Shown: positions 22,771 to 31,555 of the stretch, in pieces
Numbering within the stretch: the first letter of the stretch is position 1
Layout: every line of letters starts with the position of its first letter
Source of the DNA: Pseudorhizobium flavum
GTDB taxonomy: Bacteria; Pseudomonadota; Alphaproteobacteria; Rhizobiales; Rhizobiaceae
Direction of reading: 5' to 3'
DNA: 64,000 nucleotides
Assembly: GCF_902502825.2 (NCBI RefSeq)
Contig: NZ_LR723670.1
Coordinates: forward strand, 992,001-1,056,000
Made by a program: the position numbers and the translations under genes
Notes under the pieces: model-generated
Seen by the model: only the letters and a program-made list of their open reading frames with translations
The model's database searches: none
What the model was told of the DNA's origin: nothing

Positions 22771-24030
22771 TCAGAGGCCGGTCTCCGCCACAAGACGCTC
22801 CCGATCGGGTTCGAATTCCAGCTTCTCCAGCGATCGTCTCTGCGCGATCGCCGCGAGCCGTCGCGCGGCAGGCCGCATCTCCGGATGCGCGGCCGCGGCA
22901 ACTGCCGCCAGCGCCTTCTGCAGGCGGATGGACACTTCAACCAGACCGGCCCCGTCGCGCGATATCGGCATGAAGGCTGCGTCGATGAGATCGTCTTCCC
23001 GCAGCTGTGGAAGGTGGACGTGCGGGTAGGAGATATCCCGGTCCTCCCGGTCCCGCTCCTCCTTGCCATCCGGAACCAGCACCCGCACCAGCGTGGCGAG
23101 AACGTCGATCGCGGTTCCGGGATCGTTGATGCCGGGGGAGAGGGCGCGCGAGCCGATCTCGGACAGGGCGATCAGCCCGAAGCGTGGGTCCTGGTCGTAG
23201 GACCGGCGCGGGCCGAGCGTGAAGGCCGCCCGGATCCCTGCCGTCAGCGCCGCATCATAGGTGGCACTTGCATCGTGCAGGACGACGGAGGCGATGGGCG
23301 TGGAGGGATCGCAATGCCCGCCGGGCCGCCGTCGCACATAGATGTCCAGGTCACCCTTCTCGGCAATGGCCGAAAGGGCCTTCACATCGAGATGCTGCAG
23401 GTAGCCGACGCTGTCATGCTGAATCTCGATTGCCCCGTCAGGCACGTCCTGAAGCAAGGGAACGCAGCCGAGATAGGGCGTGCGCCGGTGGGCCCGGTAG
23501 GCCCGCGCGACGGCTTTCTCCACCCGGGTGATCGTCTCGCCGACCCGCCCGAGGCCCGCAAGATGGTCGATCCATTGCAGGAGGGTGACGACGATCAGCA
23601 CCACCACGACCAGCGTCGCGATGAAAAGGATGAACCTCCCGCCCGCTCCATAGAGCTCGGTGTTGAGCGCGATCAGTCCGACGAGAGAGAAGAGAAAGCT
23701 GCCGAGAAAGGTGGAAAGCGCCCGCTGCGCAGTCGTATCCTCAAGAAGCAGGGAGGTCGCGCGCGGCGTGGTGCTGGATGAGGCGGCGGTCGTGGCGGAG
23801 ACGAGGGTGGTCATGGAGAAGGTCGTCACCGCCAGCATGCTGGAGGCGATGATCGACAGGATGGAATCGACTGCATCGGCACCGACCTTTCGCGGCAGGT
23901 CGGAGGGCATGTACGGATCGGCGAGGATCGCCGCCACGGCCACCGCAACACCCACGAGGCAATAGATTGCCGCGCGGACCCAGAGCCGCCGGAGGTAGCG
24001 CACGAGTATCCACCACCGCCTCGAAATCAT
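22771..24030 (-). CDS. DUF2254 membrane protein
   Basis: 419 residues. Four N-terminal hydrophobic helices (residues about 15-155, including SIIASSMLAVTTFSMTTLVSA) are followed by a large soluble domain with the family landmarks SPGINDPGTAIDVLATL and AFMPISRDGAGLVEV. DUF2254 proteins are widespread inner-membrane proteins of unknown function. The gene is monocistronic with no clear regulator nearby. Confidence 0.88.
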   Translation of the reverse strand: MISRRWWILVRYLRRLWVRAAIYCLVGVAVAVAAILADPYMPSDLPRKVGADAVDSILSIIASSMLAVTTFSMTTLVSATTAASSSTTPRATSLLLEDTTAQRALSTFLGSFLFSLVGLIALNTELYGAGGRFILFIATLVVVVLIVVTLLQWIDHLAGLGRVGETITRVEKAVARAYRAHRRTPYLGCVPLLQDVPDGAIEIQHDSVGYLQHLDVKALSAIAEKGDLDIYVRRRPGGHCDPSTPIASVVLHDASATYDAALTAGIRAAFTLGPRRSYDQDPRFGLIALSEIGSRALSPGINDPGTAIDVLATLVRVLVPDGKEERDREDRDISYPHVHLPQLREDDLIDAAFMPISRDGAGLVEVSIRLQKALAAVAAAAHPEMRPAARRLAAIAQRRSLEKLEFEPDRERLVAETGL

Positions 24031-24126
24031 GTCCGTCCCTACCGCTCCGTTTCAACGTCAATTCTGCAAGGGGTACGGAAGTTCCACCCGCCTCGTGGAG
24101 CGCAGCCGGGCGATGGGCAGCGGTGC

Positions 24127-26250
24127 CTACATCTTCCCGGCCACTTTGATGGCGAAAGCATATTCGAAGGCGATCTCCTCCAGGCGCTGGAAGCGGCCGG
24201 ACTTGCCGCCGTGGCCGGCCGCCATGTTGGTCTTCAGCAGGTATGGCCCCGCGTCTGGCGCCTTCTCGCGCAGCCTGGCGATCCACTTTGTCGGCTCCCA
24301 GTAGGTGACGCGCGGATCGGTTAGGCCGGAAAGCGCCAGGATCGGCGGGTAGGGCTTGGCGCCGACATTGTCATAGGGACTGTAGGCTGCGATCCACTGG
24401 TATTCCTCTTCCGACTCCAGCGGATTGCCCCATTCCGGCCATTCCGGCGGGGTGAGCGGCAGCGTGTCGTCGAGCATGGTGTTGAGCACGTCGACGAAGG
24501 GAACGGCGGCGATGATGCCGGCGAACTTCTCCGGCGCCATGTTGGCGATCGCCCCCATCAGCATACCGCCCGCCGATCCGCCCTCGGCGATGATGTTCGC
24601 GTAGGACGTGAAGTTCTGCTCCACCAGATGATCAGCCGCGGCGATGAAGTCCTTGAAGGTGTTCTCCTTCTTCTTCATCTTCCCGTCTTCGTACCAGGCG
24701 AATCCCTTGTCCTTGCCGCCGCGGATATGGGCGATGGCATAGACGAAGCCTCGGTCGGCGAGCGACAGTGCATTGGTGGAGAAACTCGCGGGGATCGTTA
24801 TCCCATAGGCGCCATAGCCGTAGAGCAGGCATGGCGCCGTACCGTCAAGGGCCACGTCCTTGCGGTAGAGCAGCGAGACGGGCACCAGTTCGCCGTCATG
24901 CGCAGGCGCCATCACCCGGCGGGTGACGTAGTCGTCAGGATTGTGCCCGGACGGCACTTCCTGCGTCTTCAAAAGCACCCGCTCGCGCGTCGACATGTTG
25001 TAGTCGAAGAGCTGGGAGGGCGTCGTCATTGACGAATAGGAGAAGCGGATCACCTCTGTCTCGTATTCCGCCGCACCCTGCAGCCCAAGCGAATAAGCCT
25101 CTTCGGCGAAGGAGATGGCATGCTCCTCGCCACTCTGCCGGTCGCGAATGACGATCTGCGGCAGCCCGTCCTTGCGCTGCAGCCAGACGAGGTGCCGGGC
25201 AAAGGCCATGTGGGTGATGATCAGCCGCCCCGGCTCGTGGGCCACGACCTCGCGCCAGTTCTCCTTGCCCGGCGCCTCGACTGGCGCTTCCATGAGCTTG
25301 AAATCCTTGGCGCCGCCGTCATTGGTAAGGATGTAGAAGACGTCGCCGCCCTCCGTCATCGAATATTCGATGCCCTCGACCCGCTCGGCCACCAGCATCG
25401 GCTCGGCCATCAGGTCCTTGGTCGACAGGAGGCGATATTCCGAAGTCTCGTGGTCGTGCACGTCGATATAGATGAAGTCGTCCAGCAGCGAACCGCCGAC
25501 GCCCACGAAGAAGCCCGGGTCCTTTTCCTCGTAGACCAGCCGGTCTTCGGACTGCGGCTGGCCTACGATGTGGTGGAAGACCTTGGACGGCCGGTGATTC
25601 TCGTCCTGCAGCGTGTAGAAGAAGCTCTTGCCGTCGGGCGCCCAGACGCCGCCGCCACCGGTGTTCTCGATCACGTCCGGGAGGTCTTCGCCGCTTTCCA
25701 GATCGCGGATCCTCAACGTGAAATATTCCGACCCCTTGTCGTCGTAGCCCCAGATGCCGAAGCGGTGGTCGGTCGTGTGGTCGAGACCTGCCAGTCGGAA
25801 ATAGTCCTTGCCGCTGGCCTCCTTGTCGCCGTCGAGCAGCAGCTTGCGGCTCGCTTCATCCCTGTGGTCGGCGTCGCGGGGGATGCGGAAGTAGCGCGGC
25901 TGCTCGCCGCCGGTCACATAGGCGGTGCCATAGGCGAAGGGGCCGTCCTTCATCGGCACGGAAGAATCATCCTCCTTGATCCGGCCCTTCATCTCGGCAA
26001 ACAGCGTCTTCTGCAGCGCCACCGTGTCGGCCATGGCGGCCTCCATATAGGCGTTTTCCGCTTCCAGGTGCCGCCGCAGTTCCGGTTCGAGCAGGCTCGG
26101 ATCCTTGAACATCGCCTGCCAGTTCTCGGCCCGCATCCAGGCATAGTCGTCGCTGCGGGCGATCCCGTGGCGCGTGTCCGAAACGGGTTTCTTTTCAGCG
26201 GCGGGCGGGGAGGGCAGGTTCTGGAAGACGGGCTTGCGGGAGACGGCCAA
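24127..26250 (-). CDS. ptrB: Oligopeptidase B (S9 family)
   Basis: 707 residues if translation starts at TTG 26250, seven bases after GGAG; no in-frame ATG or GTG fits the family start (AVSRKPVFQNLPSPP). An N-terminal beta-propeller domain is followed by an alpha/beta-hydrolase domain with Ser559 in EGGSAGGMLMG, Asp in LSGLTDPRV (about 644) and His in AAGHGGKSGRF (about 680). S9A enzymes cut short peptides, oligopeptidase B after Arg or Lys. No signal peptide, so cytosolic. Confidence 0.93.
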   Translation of the reverse strand: MAVSRKPVFQNLPSPPAAEKKPVSDTRHGIARSDDYAWMRAENWQAMFKDPSLLEPELRRHLEAENAYMEAAMADTVALQKTLFAEMKGRIKEDDSSVPMKDGPFAYGTAYVTGGEQPRYFRIPRDADHRDEASRKLLLDGDKEASGKDYFRLAGLDHTTDHRFGIWGYDDKGSEYFTLRIRDLESGEDLPDVIENTGGGGVWAPDGKSFFYTLQDENHRPSKVFHHIVGQPQSEDRLVYEEKDPGFFVGVGGSLLDDFIYIDVHDHETSEYRLLSTKDLMAEPMLVAERVEGIEYSMTEGGDVFYILTNDGGAKDFKLMEAPVEAPGKENWREVVAHEPGRLIITHMAFARHLVWLQRKDGLPQIVIRDRQSGEEHAISFAEEAYSLGLQGAAEYETEVIRFSYSSMTTPSQLFDYNMSTRERVLLKTQEVPSGHNPDDYVTRRVMAPAHDGELVPVSLLYRKDVALDGTAPCLLYGYGAYGITIPASFSTNALSLADRGFVYAIAHIRGGKDKGFAWYEDGKMKKKENTFKDFIAAADHLVEQNFTSYANIIAEGGSAGGMLMGAIANMAPEKFAGIIAAVPFVDVLNTMLDDTLPLTPPEWPEWGNPLESEEEYQWIAAYSPYDNVGAKPYPPILALSGLTDPRVTYWEPTKWIARLREKAPDAGPYLLKTNMAAGHGGKSGRFQRLEEIAFEYAFAIKVAGKM

Positions 26251-26345
26251 GGAAGCACTCCGGTTTTTGGAAACGGAGTGCCACAGATAGGCGGCGGGTC
26301 GCCGGGAGGCAAGCGTCGGCGTGAGCTTGCCGGGTCGCCCCGAAC

Positions 26346-27506
26346 TCACCCCGGCAGGTGCGGTACCGTGCGACGTTCCGGAAACAGTTCGTTGGCGATC
26401 GTCATGACGATCAGCGACAGCGGCAGGGCAAGCATGGCGCCGACTGCGCCCCACATCCAGGTCCAGAAGATGATGGCGATGAACACCAGGAAGGGGTTGA
26501 TCTCCCACTGGCGGCCCATGATGGCAGGGAAGATCAGGTTCTCCATGATCAGGTGCACGATGAAGAAGACGAAGGCGGGCATCAGGCCGATAATCAGCGT
26601 GTCATGCGTCAGCACCCCGCCGAGCGCCACGGAAAAGGTCATCAGCGTAATGCCGAGATAGGGGATGAAGCTTGAGATGAAGGCGAAGATCCCCCACATC
26701 GCCGGTGCAGCCAGCCCGCCGAAATAGGCGATCAGGGTCATCGATATGCCGAGGCCGAGATAGAGCATGCTGGCGGTGGCGAAATAATAGCCGAGCACCT
26801 CCTCCATCGAGTTCAGGACACGGATGGCGATCAGCCGCTGCCTGCGCTGCGGGAAGGCCATGATGACCGTACGCCTCAGCCTGACGCGGCCATAGAGGAA
26901 GAGCAGCAGCGCCGCGAAGAAGATCATCGCCTGGATGACGGCGGGCGCCAGGCTGGCGCTCAGGATCGCGAGCACGCTACTGCTGTTTTCAAGCAGCTTC
27001 TCCATCGACATCGGCCCCGTCTCAAAGGTCGCCGCGCTGATGTTCAGCCATTCCATCCGCTCGAGATAGGGAAGCATCCGATCTATCGTCTGTTCTACGA
27101 GGTCCGGGCCGCTGTTGATGAAGAAGGCCACCGGCTCCGCCAGCGCGTAGACGATCAGGAACATGACGGCGGCCACGGCAGACGACAGCGTGATCGCGAT
27201 ACCGAAGCGCGGTATGCCGAGCTCCCCCAGTCGTTCTGCGGCCATGCCGAGGATGATGCCCACCACGATTGCCAGCGTGATCGGGATCAGGACGAGCTTC
27301 ATGTAGGAGATGAGGGCCAGGCCGGCGAGACAGAAGAGGCCGATCAGCGCCCAGCTGGCGGCCACCTCGAGGGCGGCGCGGCCGAGCGGCGAGAATTCGG
27401 TAGGATCGACTTCGTCCTCGAGCTTGGCGCTTTCGGCCTTTGCGACCACAAGGTCTGCTGCTGTCCTGATCGGCCTGCGGCCGCTGCCGCTGTCTGAAGT
27501 CGCCAT
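26346..27506 (-). CDS. AI-2E (PerM-type) family transporter
   Basis: 386 residues: a 45-residue cytosolic start, a helix pair (LISYMKLVLIPITLAIVVGIILG), a long soluble loop and four or five C-terminal helices with FISSFIPYLGITL and the GRQWEINPFLVFIAIIFWTWMWG block. This matches the AI-2E family, whose members include TqsA and Na/H antiporters; the substrate is not predictable. It lies upstream of the oligopeptidase gene on the same strand, with a 95-bp gap. Confidence 0.9.
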   Translation of the reverse strand: MATSDSGSGRRPIRTAADLVVAKAESAKLEDEVDPTEFSPLGRAALEVAASWALIGLFCLAGLALISYMKLVLIPITLAIVVGIILGMAAERLGELGIPRFGIAITLSSAVAAVMFLIVYALAEPVAFFINSGPDLVEQTIDRMLPYLERMEWLNISAATFETGPMSMEKLLENSSSVLAILSASLAPAVIQAMIFFAALLLFLYGRVRLRRTVIMAFPQRRQRLIAIRVLNSMEEVLGYYFATASMLYLGLGISMTLIAYFGGLAAPAMWGIFAFISSFIPYLGITLMTFSVALGGVLTHDTLIIGLMPAFVFFIVHLIMENLIFPAIMGRQWEINPFLVFIAIIFWTWMWGAVGAMLALPLSLIVMTIANELFPERRTVPHLPG

Positions 27507-27562
27507 GTGTCGAGTCCCCGGTGCGCGCCGTCAACGCGCGGCGCGAATACCGGTTCCGGACG

Positions 27563-28423
27563 CTACGCCGAAAGGGTGATGCCGATGTTCCACGGATCGC
27601 GGATCACCCAGCCTTCGACCGTTTGCTGCATCGGGACTTGCTTCTCCCGGAGGCTGGCAAGCGTTGATTCAAAGGCGGCGGCATCATTGTAGTGCAGCCG
27701 GTAGCCGGCGAGCCCTCTCATGTTTTCCCGCCTTGGTTCCGCCTTGCGGCTGTTCCAGATGTTGACAGCGACGTGATGATGATAGCCGCCCGTTGCCATG
27801 AAGCTCGCGCCGGGATAATGCGCCATTACCTTGAGGCCGAGAATGTCGTGGTAGAAGCCCTCTGCCTGCGCGACGTCGCCTACCTGCAGGTGGATGTGGC
27901 CGACCGCCGTGCCATCCGCCATTCCCGCAAACGGCTTGTGGGGCGTCTCCGCAAGCAGCGCCCGAAGGTCCAGCCGCTCCGTCGCCATCTCGACCGTCCC
28001 GTCGTCGTGGTAGGTCCACTCGTCCGGGCGGCGGTCACGATAGATCTCTATGCCGTTGCCTTCCGGGTCGGAGAGATAGAGTGCCTCGCTCACCAGGTGG
28101 TCGGACGCTCCTTCGAGCCTCACGTTCTGTTCGCCGGCATGGGAGAGCCAGTGTGCCAGGTCGGTGCGTGTCGGCAGAAGGAACGCGATGTGAAACAGGC
28201 CCGCCGCCGATAGCGGCGCAGGGGCCGCGTCGCCGCGTTCGGTCAGTGTCAGCAATGGTCGTCCGCCGACGCCCAGCACATCCTTGCCGGCATGGTGCTC
28301 GATCGGCGACAGCCCGATCACTCGCTGGTAGAAGGAAGAGACGGTGGACAGATCGCCGACCGTCAGTTCGACGTGGTCGACGAAGGCGGGCGTGGTCAGT
28401 GCAAAGGACGAACCTTCGGTCAT
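27563..28423 (-). CDS. VOC-family ring-cleavage-type dioxygenase/glyoxalase
   Basis: 286 residues from ATG 28423 (AGGAGAA upstream). Two glyoxalase/extradiol repeats are present: FVDHVELTVGDLSTVSSFYQRVIGL (residue about 15) and VGHIHLQVGDVAQAEGFYHDILGL (about 158). Candidate metal ligands are His in DHVEL and HIHLQV and Glu in the DPEGNGIEIYRDR segment. The length and two-repeat layout match the CatE-like catechol-2,3-dioxygenase group. No aromatic-degradation genes are nearby, so the substrate stays open. Confidence 0.88.
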   Translation of the reverse strand: MTEGSSFALTTPAFVDHVELTVGDLSTVSSFYQRVIGLSPIEHHAGKDVLGVGGRPLLTLTERGDAAPAPLSAAGLFHIAFLLPTRTDLAHWLSHAGEQNVRLEGASDHLVSEALYLSDPEGNGIEIYRDRRPDEWTYHDDGTVEMATERLDLRALLAETPHKPFAGMADGTAVGHIHLQVGDVAQAEGFYHDILGLKVMAHYPGASFMATGGYHHHVAVNIWNSRKAEPRRENMRGLAGYRLHYNDAAAFESTLASLREKQVPMQQTVEGWVIRDPWNIGITLSA

Positions 28424-28541
28424 GGGAATTCTCCTGCGCGCGAGGCTTGTTCGCACCAATATGGCGGCTCAGGGTCGTTCAATAAAGATCGCCGATGTTG
28501 GACAGGACGTTCATTGAAAGTTGACAATGCTTCTGTCGAAC

Positions 28542-28555
28542 TTGATCCCGATCAA
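28542..28555 (+). promoter_or_regulatory. FNR/FixK-type box TTGATCCCGATCAA
   Basis: A perfect TTGAT-N4-ATCAA dyad 66 bases upstream of the stress protein gene at 28622. A class II position would give a transcription start near 28590. Confidence 0.75.
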
Positions 28556-28621
28556 TGCAGGGTCGACGAAAAGTTGAAGATTGGGAAGCACTGGATGAAC
28601 GCGGGACCGAAGGAGCCCATC

Positions 28622-29032
28622 ATGTACAGCAAGATCATCGTCGCGGTCGACGTCGCAGCCATCGAGAAAGCCGAACGGATCGTCCCGCGAGCGGTGCAAC
28701 TGCGTCGCGAGGGCGGCAAGATCCTGCTCGTCGGTGTGGTGGAAGACCTGCCCGGCTATGTGCTCGCCGAAGTGCCGGCCAGCATCTCGCTGGATGCCCG
28801 GCGTGATGCGGAGGCGAAGCTGGATGAACTTCGCAAGCGGCACGGGCTCGATTCCGAGATGGAAGTGCGTCAGGGTGCGCCGGCGAGGGAGCTTCTGGCC
28901 GCGGCAGCGGAGCACAAGGCCGACCTCATCATCCTGGCCTCGCACCGTCCGGACCTCTCCAACTATTTCCTCGGCGCCACGGCCGACCGCGTGGTTCGTC
29001 ACGCCCAGTGCTCGGTGCTCGTAGACCGCTGA
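28622..29032 (+). CDS. Universal stress protein (single domain)
   Basis: 136 residues from ATG 28622 (GAAGGAG upstream). One UspA domain: MYSKIIVAVDVAAIEKAERI at the start and the nucleotide-binding signature ADLIILASHRPDLSNYFLGATADRVVRHAQCSVLV at the end. The usual G-2x-G-9x-G loop is altered (ASHRPDLSNYFLG), as in the non-glycine Usp subgroup, so ATP binding is uncertain. A FixK/FNR box upstream links it to low oxygen. The DksA/TraR-like gene follows 38 bases downstream, probably co-transcribed. Confidence 0.92.
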   Translation: MYSKIIVAVDVAAIEKAERIVPRAVQLRREGGKILLVGVVEDLPGYVLAEVPASISLDARRDAEAKLDELRKRHGLDSEMEVRQGAPARELLAAAAEHKADLIILASHRPDLSNYFLGATADRVVRHAQCSVLVDR

Positions 29033-29070
29033 GCCCGCATCAAGTGAGAATGAAAGAAGGATACTGATTG

Positions 29071-29391
29071 ATGGACATCGCCAGGTACAAGGCCATTCTG
29101 ACGGAGCGCAAGCGGGAACTCGATACCCGCCTGCACAAGATCGAAGAGGACTTCGAGCAGCCGCGCAATCCTGATGATGACGACCGCGCTGTCGAACGCA
29201 ACAATGACGAGGTCCTGGAAGAACTCGGCGAAGCTGGCCAGAAGGAGCTTGCCGCGATCGATGCCGCACTCGGCCGGATTGCGGCGGGTACCTTCGGAAC
29301 CTGCGTGAAGTGTGGCGACCCGATTTCCGAGGAGCGACTCGACGTCGTTCCGCATACGCCGTTCTGCAAGACCTGCGCGGCCGCTCTTTGA
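29071..29391 (+). CDS. DksA/TraR-type zinc-finger protein
   Basis: 106 residues from ATG 29071. A coiled-coil start (RYKAILTERKRELDTRLHKIEEDF) is followed by the C4 zinc finger CVKCGDPISEERLDVVPHTPFCKTC (about residues 78-102). This size and layout match short DksA/TraR homologues that enter the RNA polymerase secondary channel. The coiled-coil tip has acidic residues (RNPDDDDRAVERNNDEVLEEL). It is probably in one unit with the upstream stress protein gene, so transcription retuning under low oxygen is a reasonable guess. Confidence 0.88.
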   Translation: MDIARYKAILTERKRELDTRLHKIEEDFEQPRNPDDDDRAVERNNDEVLEELGEAGQKELAAIDAALGRIAAGTFGTCVKCGDPISEERLDVVPHTPFCKTCAAAL

Positions 29392-29478
29392 CAGGTTGAA
29401 ATTCTTTTTGAATCAACAGCCTCTTGCCTCGCGGCGCCTGTACGATCATTTTTGTCGCACTGGTGCCGCGAGGATTGC

Positions 29479-30147
29479 ATGAGCGAGTTGTTCAACTTTG
29501 GACGGAAATACGATTTCCACGAGATTGTCGCCGATGGCATCGTCCACGGGATCGGCATCGTGCTGGCGCTGATCGGCGTGACGGCGCTGATCTTCTACGC
29601 GACCCTCTGGGCAAGCCTCGGCGAGATCGCAGCCGCCTGGGTCTACGGGCTGGGCCTTCTTCTCTGTCTGTCGATCTCGTTCACATACAATATCTGGCCG
29701 CATTCCCGCACCAAGTGGATCCTGCGCCGTCTCGACCATTCGGCCATATTCATATTGATTGCGGCGACCTATACCCCCTTTCTCGTGCGCGGCACCCATG
29801 ACCCGCTGATCCTCTTCATGCTCGTCGCGATCTGGCTGACGGCGATCCTGGGGATATCCCTGAAATGCCTGTTTCCCGGTAGATACGACCGGCTGGCGAT
29901 CCTCCTCTACCTCGCCATGGGATGGAGCGGCGTCATCGTCGCAGTGCCGATCTCGAGCTACCTCCCGACCATTACCGTCTGGCTGATCGTCGCCGGCGGC
30001 ATCATCTACTCGCTGGGCGTCATCTTCCACGTCTGGGAGCGGCTGCGTTTCCAGAACGCTATCTGGCACGCTTTCGTGGTCGCTGCCTCCGCCGTACATT
30101 ACGGCGCGGTGATCACCAGCTTCAGTCTGTCGGGTACGGGATTTTAG
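29479..30147 (+). CDS. Hemolysin III family membrane protein
   Basis: 222 residues from ATG 29479. Seven hydrophobic helices in the HlyIII/AdipoR superfamily pattern: FHEIVADGIVHGIGIVLALIG at residue 13, a TYNIWPHSRTKWILRRLDHSAIFILIAATYTPF block (His and Asp are candidate metal ligands) and a C-terminal HAFVVAASAVHYGAV. Despite the name, members are probably membrane hydrolases or of unknown role. Its 3' end overlaps the convergent gene by 26 bases. Confidence 0.9.
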   Translation: MSELFNFGRKYDFHEIVADGIVHGIGIVLALIGVTALIFYATLWASLGEIAAAWVYGLGLLLCLSISFTYNIWPHSRTKWILRRLDHSAIFILIAATYTPFLVRGTHDPLILFMLVAIWLTAILGISLKCLFPGRYDRLAILLYLAMGWSGVIVAVPISSYLPTITVWLIVAGGIIYSLGVIFHVWERLRFQNAIWHAFVVAASAVHYGAVITSFSLSGTGF

Positions 30148-30628
30148 CCGTGTCGCCGGCGCAGGCACCGGTTGCCTGCAGGCTTGCCGCCATGTGCTTG
30201 AAGATGGGTCGGAGCAGTTTCACGTCCCAGCGGTGATAGTCGTACTCGAAGAAAGCCGCGGCACCATCGCAGATCTCGATTCCGTGGACGTAACGGATGA
30301 TCCCGTCCCCGGACATGTCGAAGGTGGCCGTGCGCGGCTCGATCTTCTCGTAGTTCACCCGCCAGCCCTCGGCGATCGCGGCGTCGAGCCGGCCTCTCGC
30401 TTCTTCCTCGAATGTCCGTCCGATCAGGATCGTGCCATGGACCCGCAACTGACCGTGCTCGACGGAATAGGTCACTCCGTCCCCGCTGTCGGCGCGGACG
30501 GGCTGTTCGGCACCTGGAGGGACGTGGAGACGATAGCCGTGCCGCTCGTTCTCATAGGTTTGCCACTGCGCCTCGGCGGCGCTGGCAAGAATGGGCATCA
30601 TGGCAGCCGTCAGCAAGAATCTGTGCAT
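30122..30628 (-). CDS. Hypothetical periplasmic protein
   Basis: 168 residues from ATG 30628, preceded by GGGGGGAG. A signal peptide (residues 1-20, cleavage near AEAQ) exports it. The mature domain has a YENERHGYRLHVPPG start, alternating strands (GVTYSVEHGQLRVHGTILIG) and two cysteines (EICDG, TGACAGD) that may form a disulfide. No family is recognised with certainty. It diverges from the GNAT gene at 30705. Confidence 0.65.
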   Translation of the reverse strand: MHRFLLTAAMMPILASAAEAQWQTYENERHGYRLHVPPGAEQPVRADSGDGVTYSVEHGQLRVHGTILIGRTFEEEARGRLDAAIAEGWRVNYEKIEPRTATFDMSGDGIIRYVHGIEICDGAAAFFEYDYHRWDVKLLRPIFKHMAASLQATGACAGDTAKIPYPTD

Positions 30629-30704
30629 GTCTCCCCCCAATGGACACTCCGCCGATGCCGGTATAGGGACGGACATCGATCACCTTACCGGGGCTACAGC
30701 ATCC

Positions 30705-31211
30705 ATGCCGCTCATCCGCGACGCCAGCGAAGCCGATCTTCCCGCCATCATGGATATCTACAACGACGCGGTGGCCAACACCACGGCGATCTGGAACGAC
30801 ACGCAGGTCGATCTCGCCAATCGCCGCGAGTGGTTCCGGGCGCGCCAGGCGCGCAATTTCCCCGTCCTGGTGGCCGATGTCGGCGGCACCGTCGCGGGCT
30901 ACGCCTCCTATGGGGACTGGCGGGCCTTCGACGGCTTTCGCCATTCCGTCGAGCATTCGGTCTATGTCCACAAGGACCATCGTGGAGCAGGCCTCGGCCG
31001 CGACCTGATGCAGGCGCTGGTCCGGGTCGCCGGCGAGCGGGACATCCATGTGATGATCGGCTGCGTGGAGGCCGGCAATGCAGCGTCGATCCGGCTCCAC
31101 GAGAGCCTGGGCTTCCGCAATGTCGGGACCTTTTCCGAAGTCGGCACGAAATTCGGCCGCTGGCTCGATCTCACCTGCCTCGAACTGCGCGTGCCCCCGC
31201 AGCATAATTGA
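30705..31211 (+). CDS. GNAT acetyltransferase, phosphinothricin/methionine-sulfoximine type
   Basis: 168 residues from ATG 30705. The pattern is that of the Pat/Bar/MnaT branch: IRDASEADLPAIMDIYNDAVANTTAIW at the start, YASYGDWRAFDGFRHSVEHSVYVHKDHRGAGLGRDLMQAL with the acetyl-CoA loop, and ASIRLHESLGFRNVGTF. Related enzymes acetylate glutamate analogues such as methionine sulfoximine and phosphinothricin. The length is normal. Whether it detoxifies an analogue or has a metabolic role is unclear. Confidence 0.9.
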   Translation: MPLIRDASEADLPAIMDIYNDAVANTTAIWNDTQVDLANRREWFRARQARNFPVLVADVGGTVAGYASYGDWRAFDGFRHSVEHSVYVHKDHRGAGLGRDLMQALVRVAGERDIHVMIGCVEAGNAASIRLHESLGFRNVGTFSEVGTKFGRWLDLTCLELRVPPQHN

Positions 31212-31218
31212 GTAGGGT

Positions 31219-31374
31219 CTAGCCGGGTTCTCCGCCGACATACTGGAAATAGGCCCAGGTGGCGACGAGTGCGGCCACGATGCCAAGCAGGGTGAGGAGT
31301 TTCCGCAGGCCCGGGTTGGGCTTCTTCGGCGCCGGCGGCTTCGGCGGCTTCTTGAACTGGACGACGTTGGACAT
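31219..31374 (-). CDS. Small single-span membrane protein with a Lys/Pro-rich start
   Basis: A 51-residue protein that is easy to miss. ATG at 31374 follows GGGAGC. It starts MSNVVQFKKPPKPPAPKKPN, then one hydrophobic helix (LLTLLGIVAALVATWAYFQY) and a VGGEPG end. The positively charged proline-rich N-terminus and single helix suggest an inner-membrane protein with its tail in the cytosol. Codon use is normal, and the frame fills a gap with no other candidate. Function unknown. Confidence 0.6.
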   Translation of the reverse strand: MSNVVQFKKPPKPPAPKKPNPGLRKLLTLLGIVAALVATWAYFQYVGGEPG

Positions 31375-31555
31375 CTTGCTCCCTGCAGCTATCGCTCCCC
31401 TCTTACGCGGGAGAAGTTAAGGCTTGTCTGATGCAATTCCCAGCAGGAATTGTAGAAACGGCAGCCTGCTTCCCTCGGTGAGATGGCAGGCTTGGAGAGG
31501 CTGTGCGCCTGTCCTATCTTCCCGCCCTCGTCGATTCCCGCTTGCAAGGATCATC

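Noticed and set aside
22803..22820. GGGTTCGAATTCCAG, resembling a tRNA T-loop
   Set aside because: It lies inside the DUF2254 coding region and no cloverleaf can be formed around it. I found no tRNA in the window.
29386..29425. TTGAA...TTGAATCAAC repeats upstream of the hemolysin III gene as an FNR box
   Set aside because: Spacing and arms do not fit TTGAT-N4-ATCAA.
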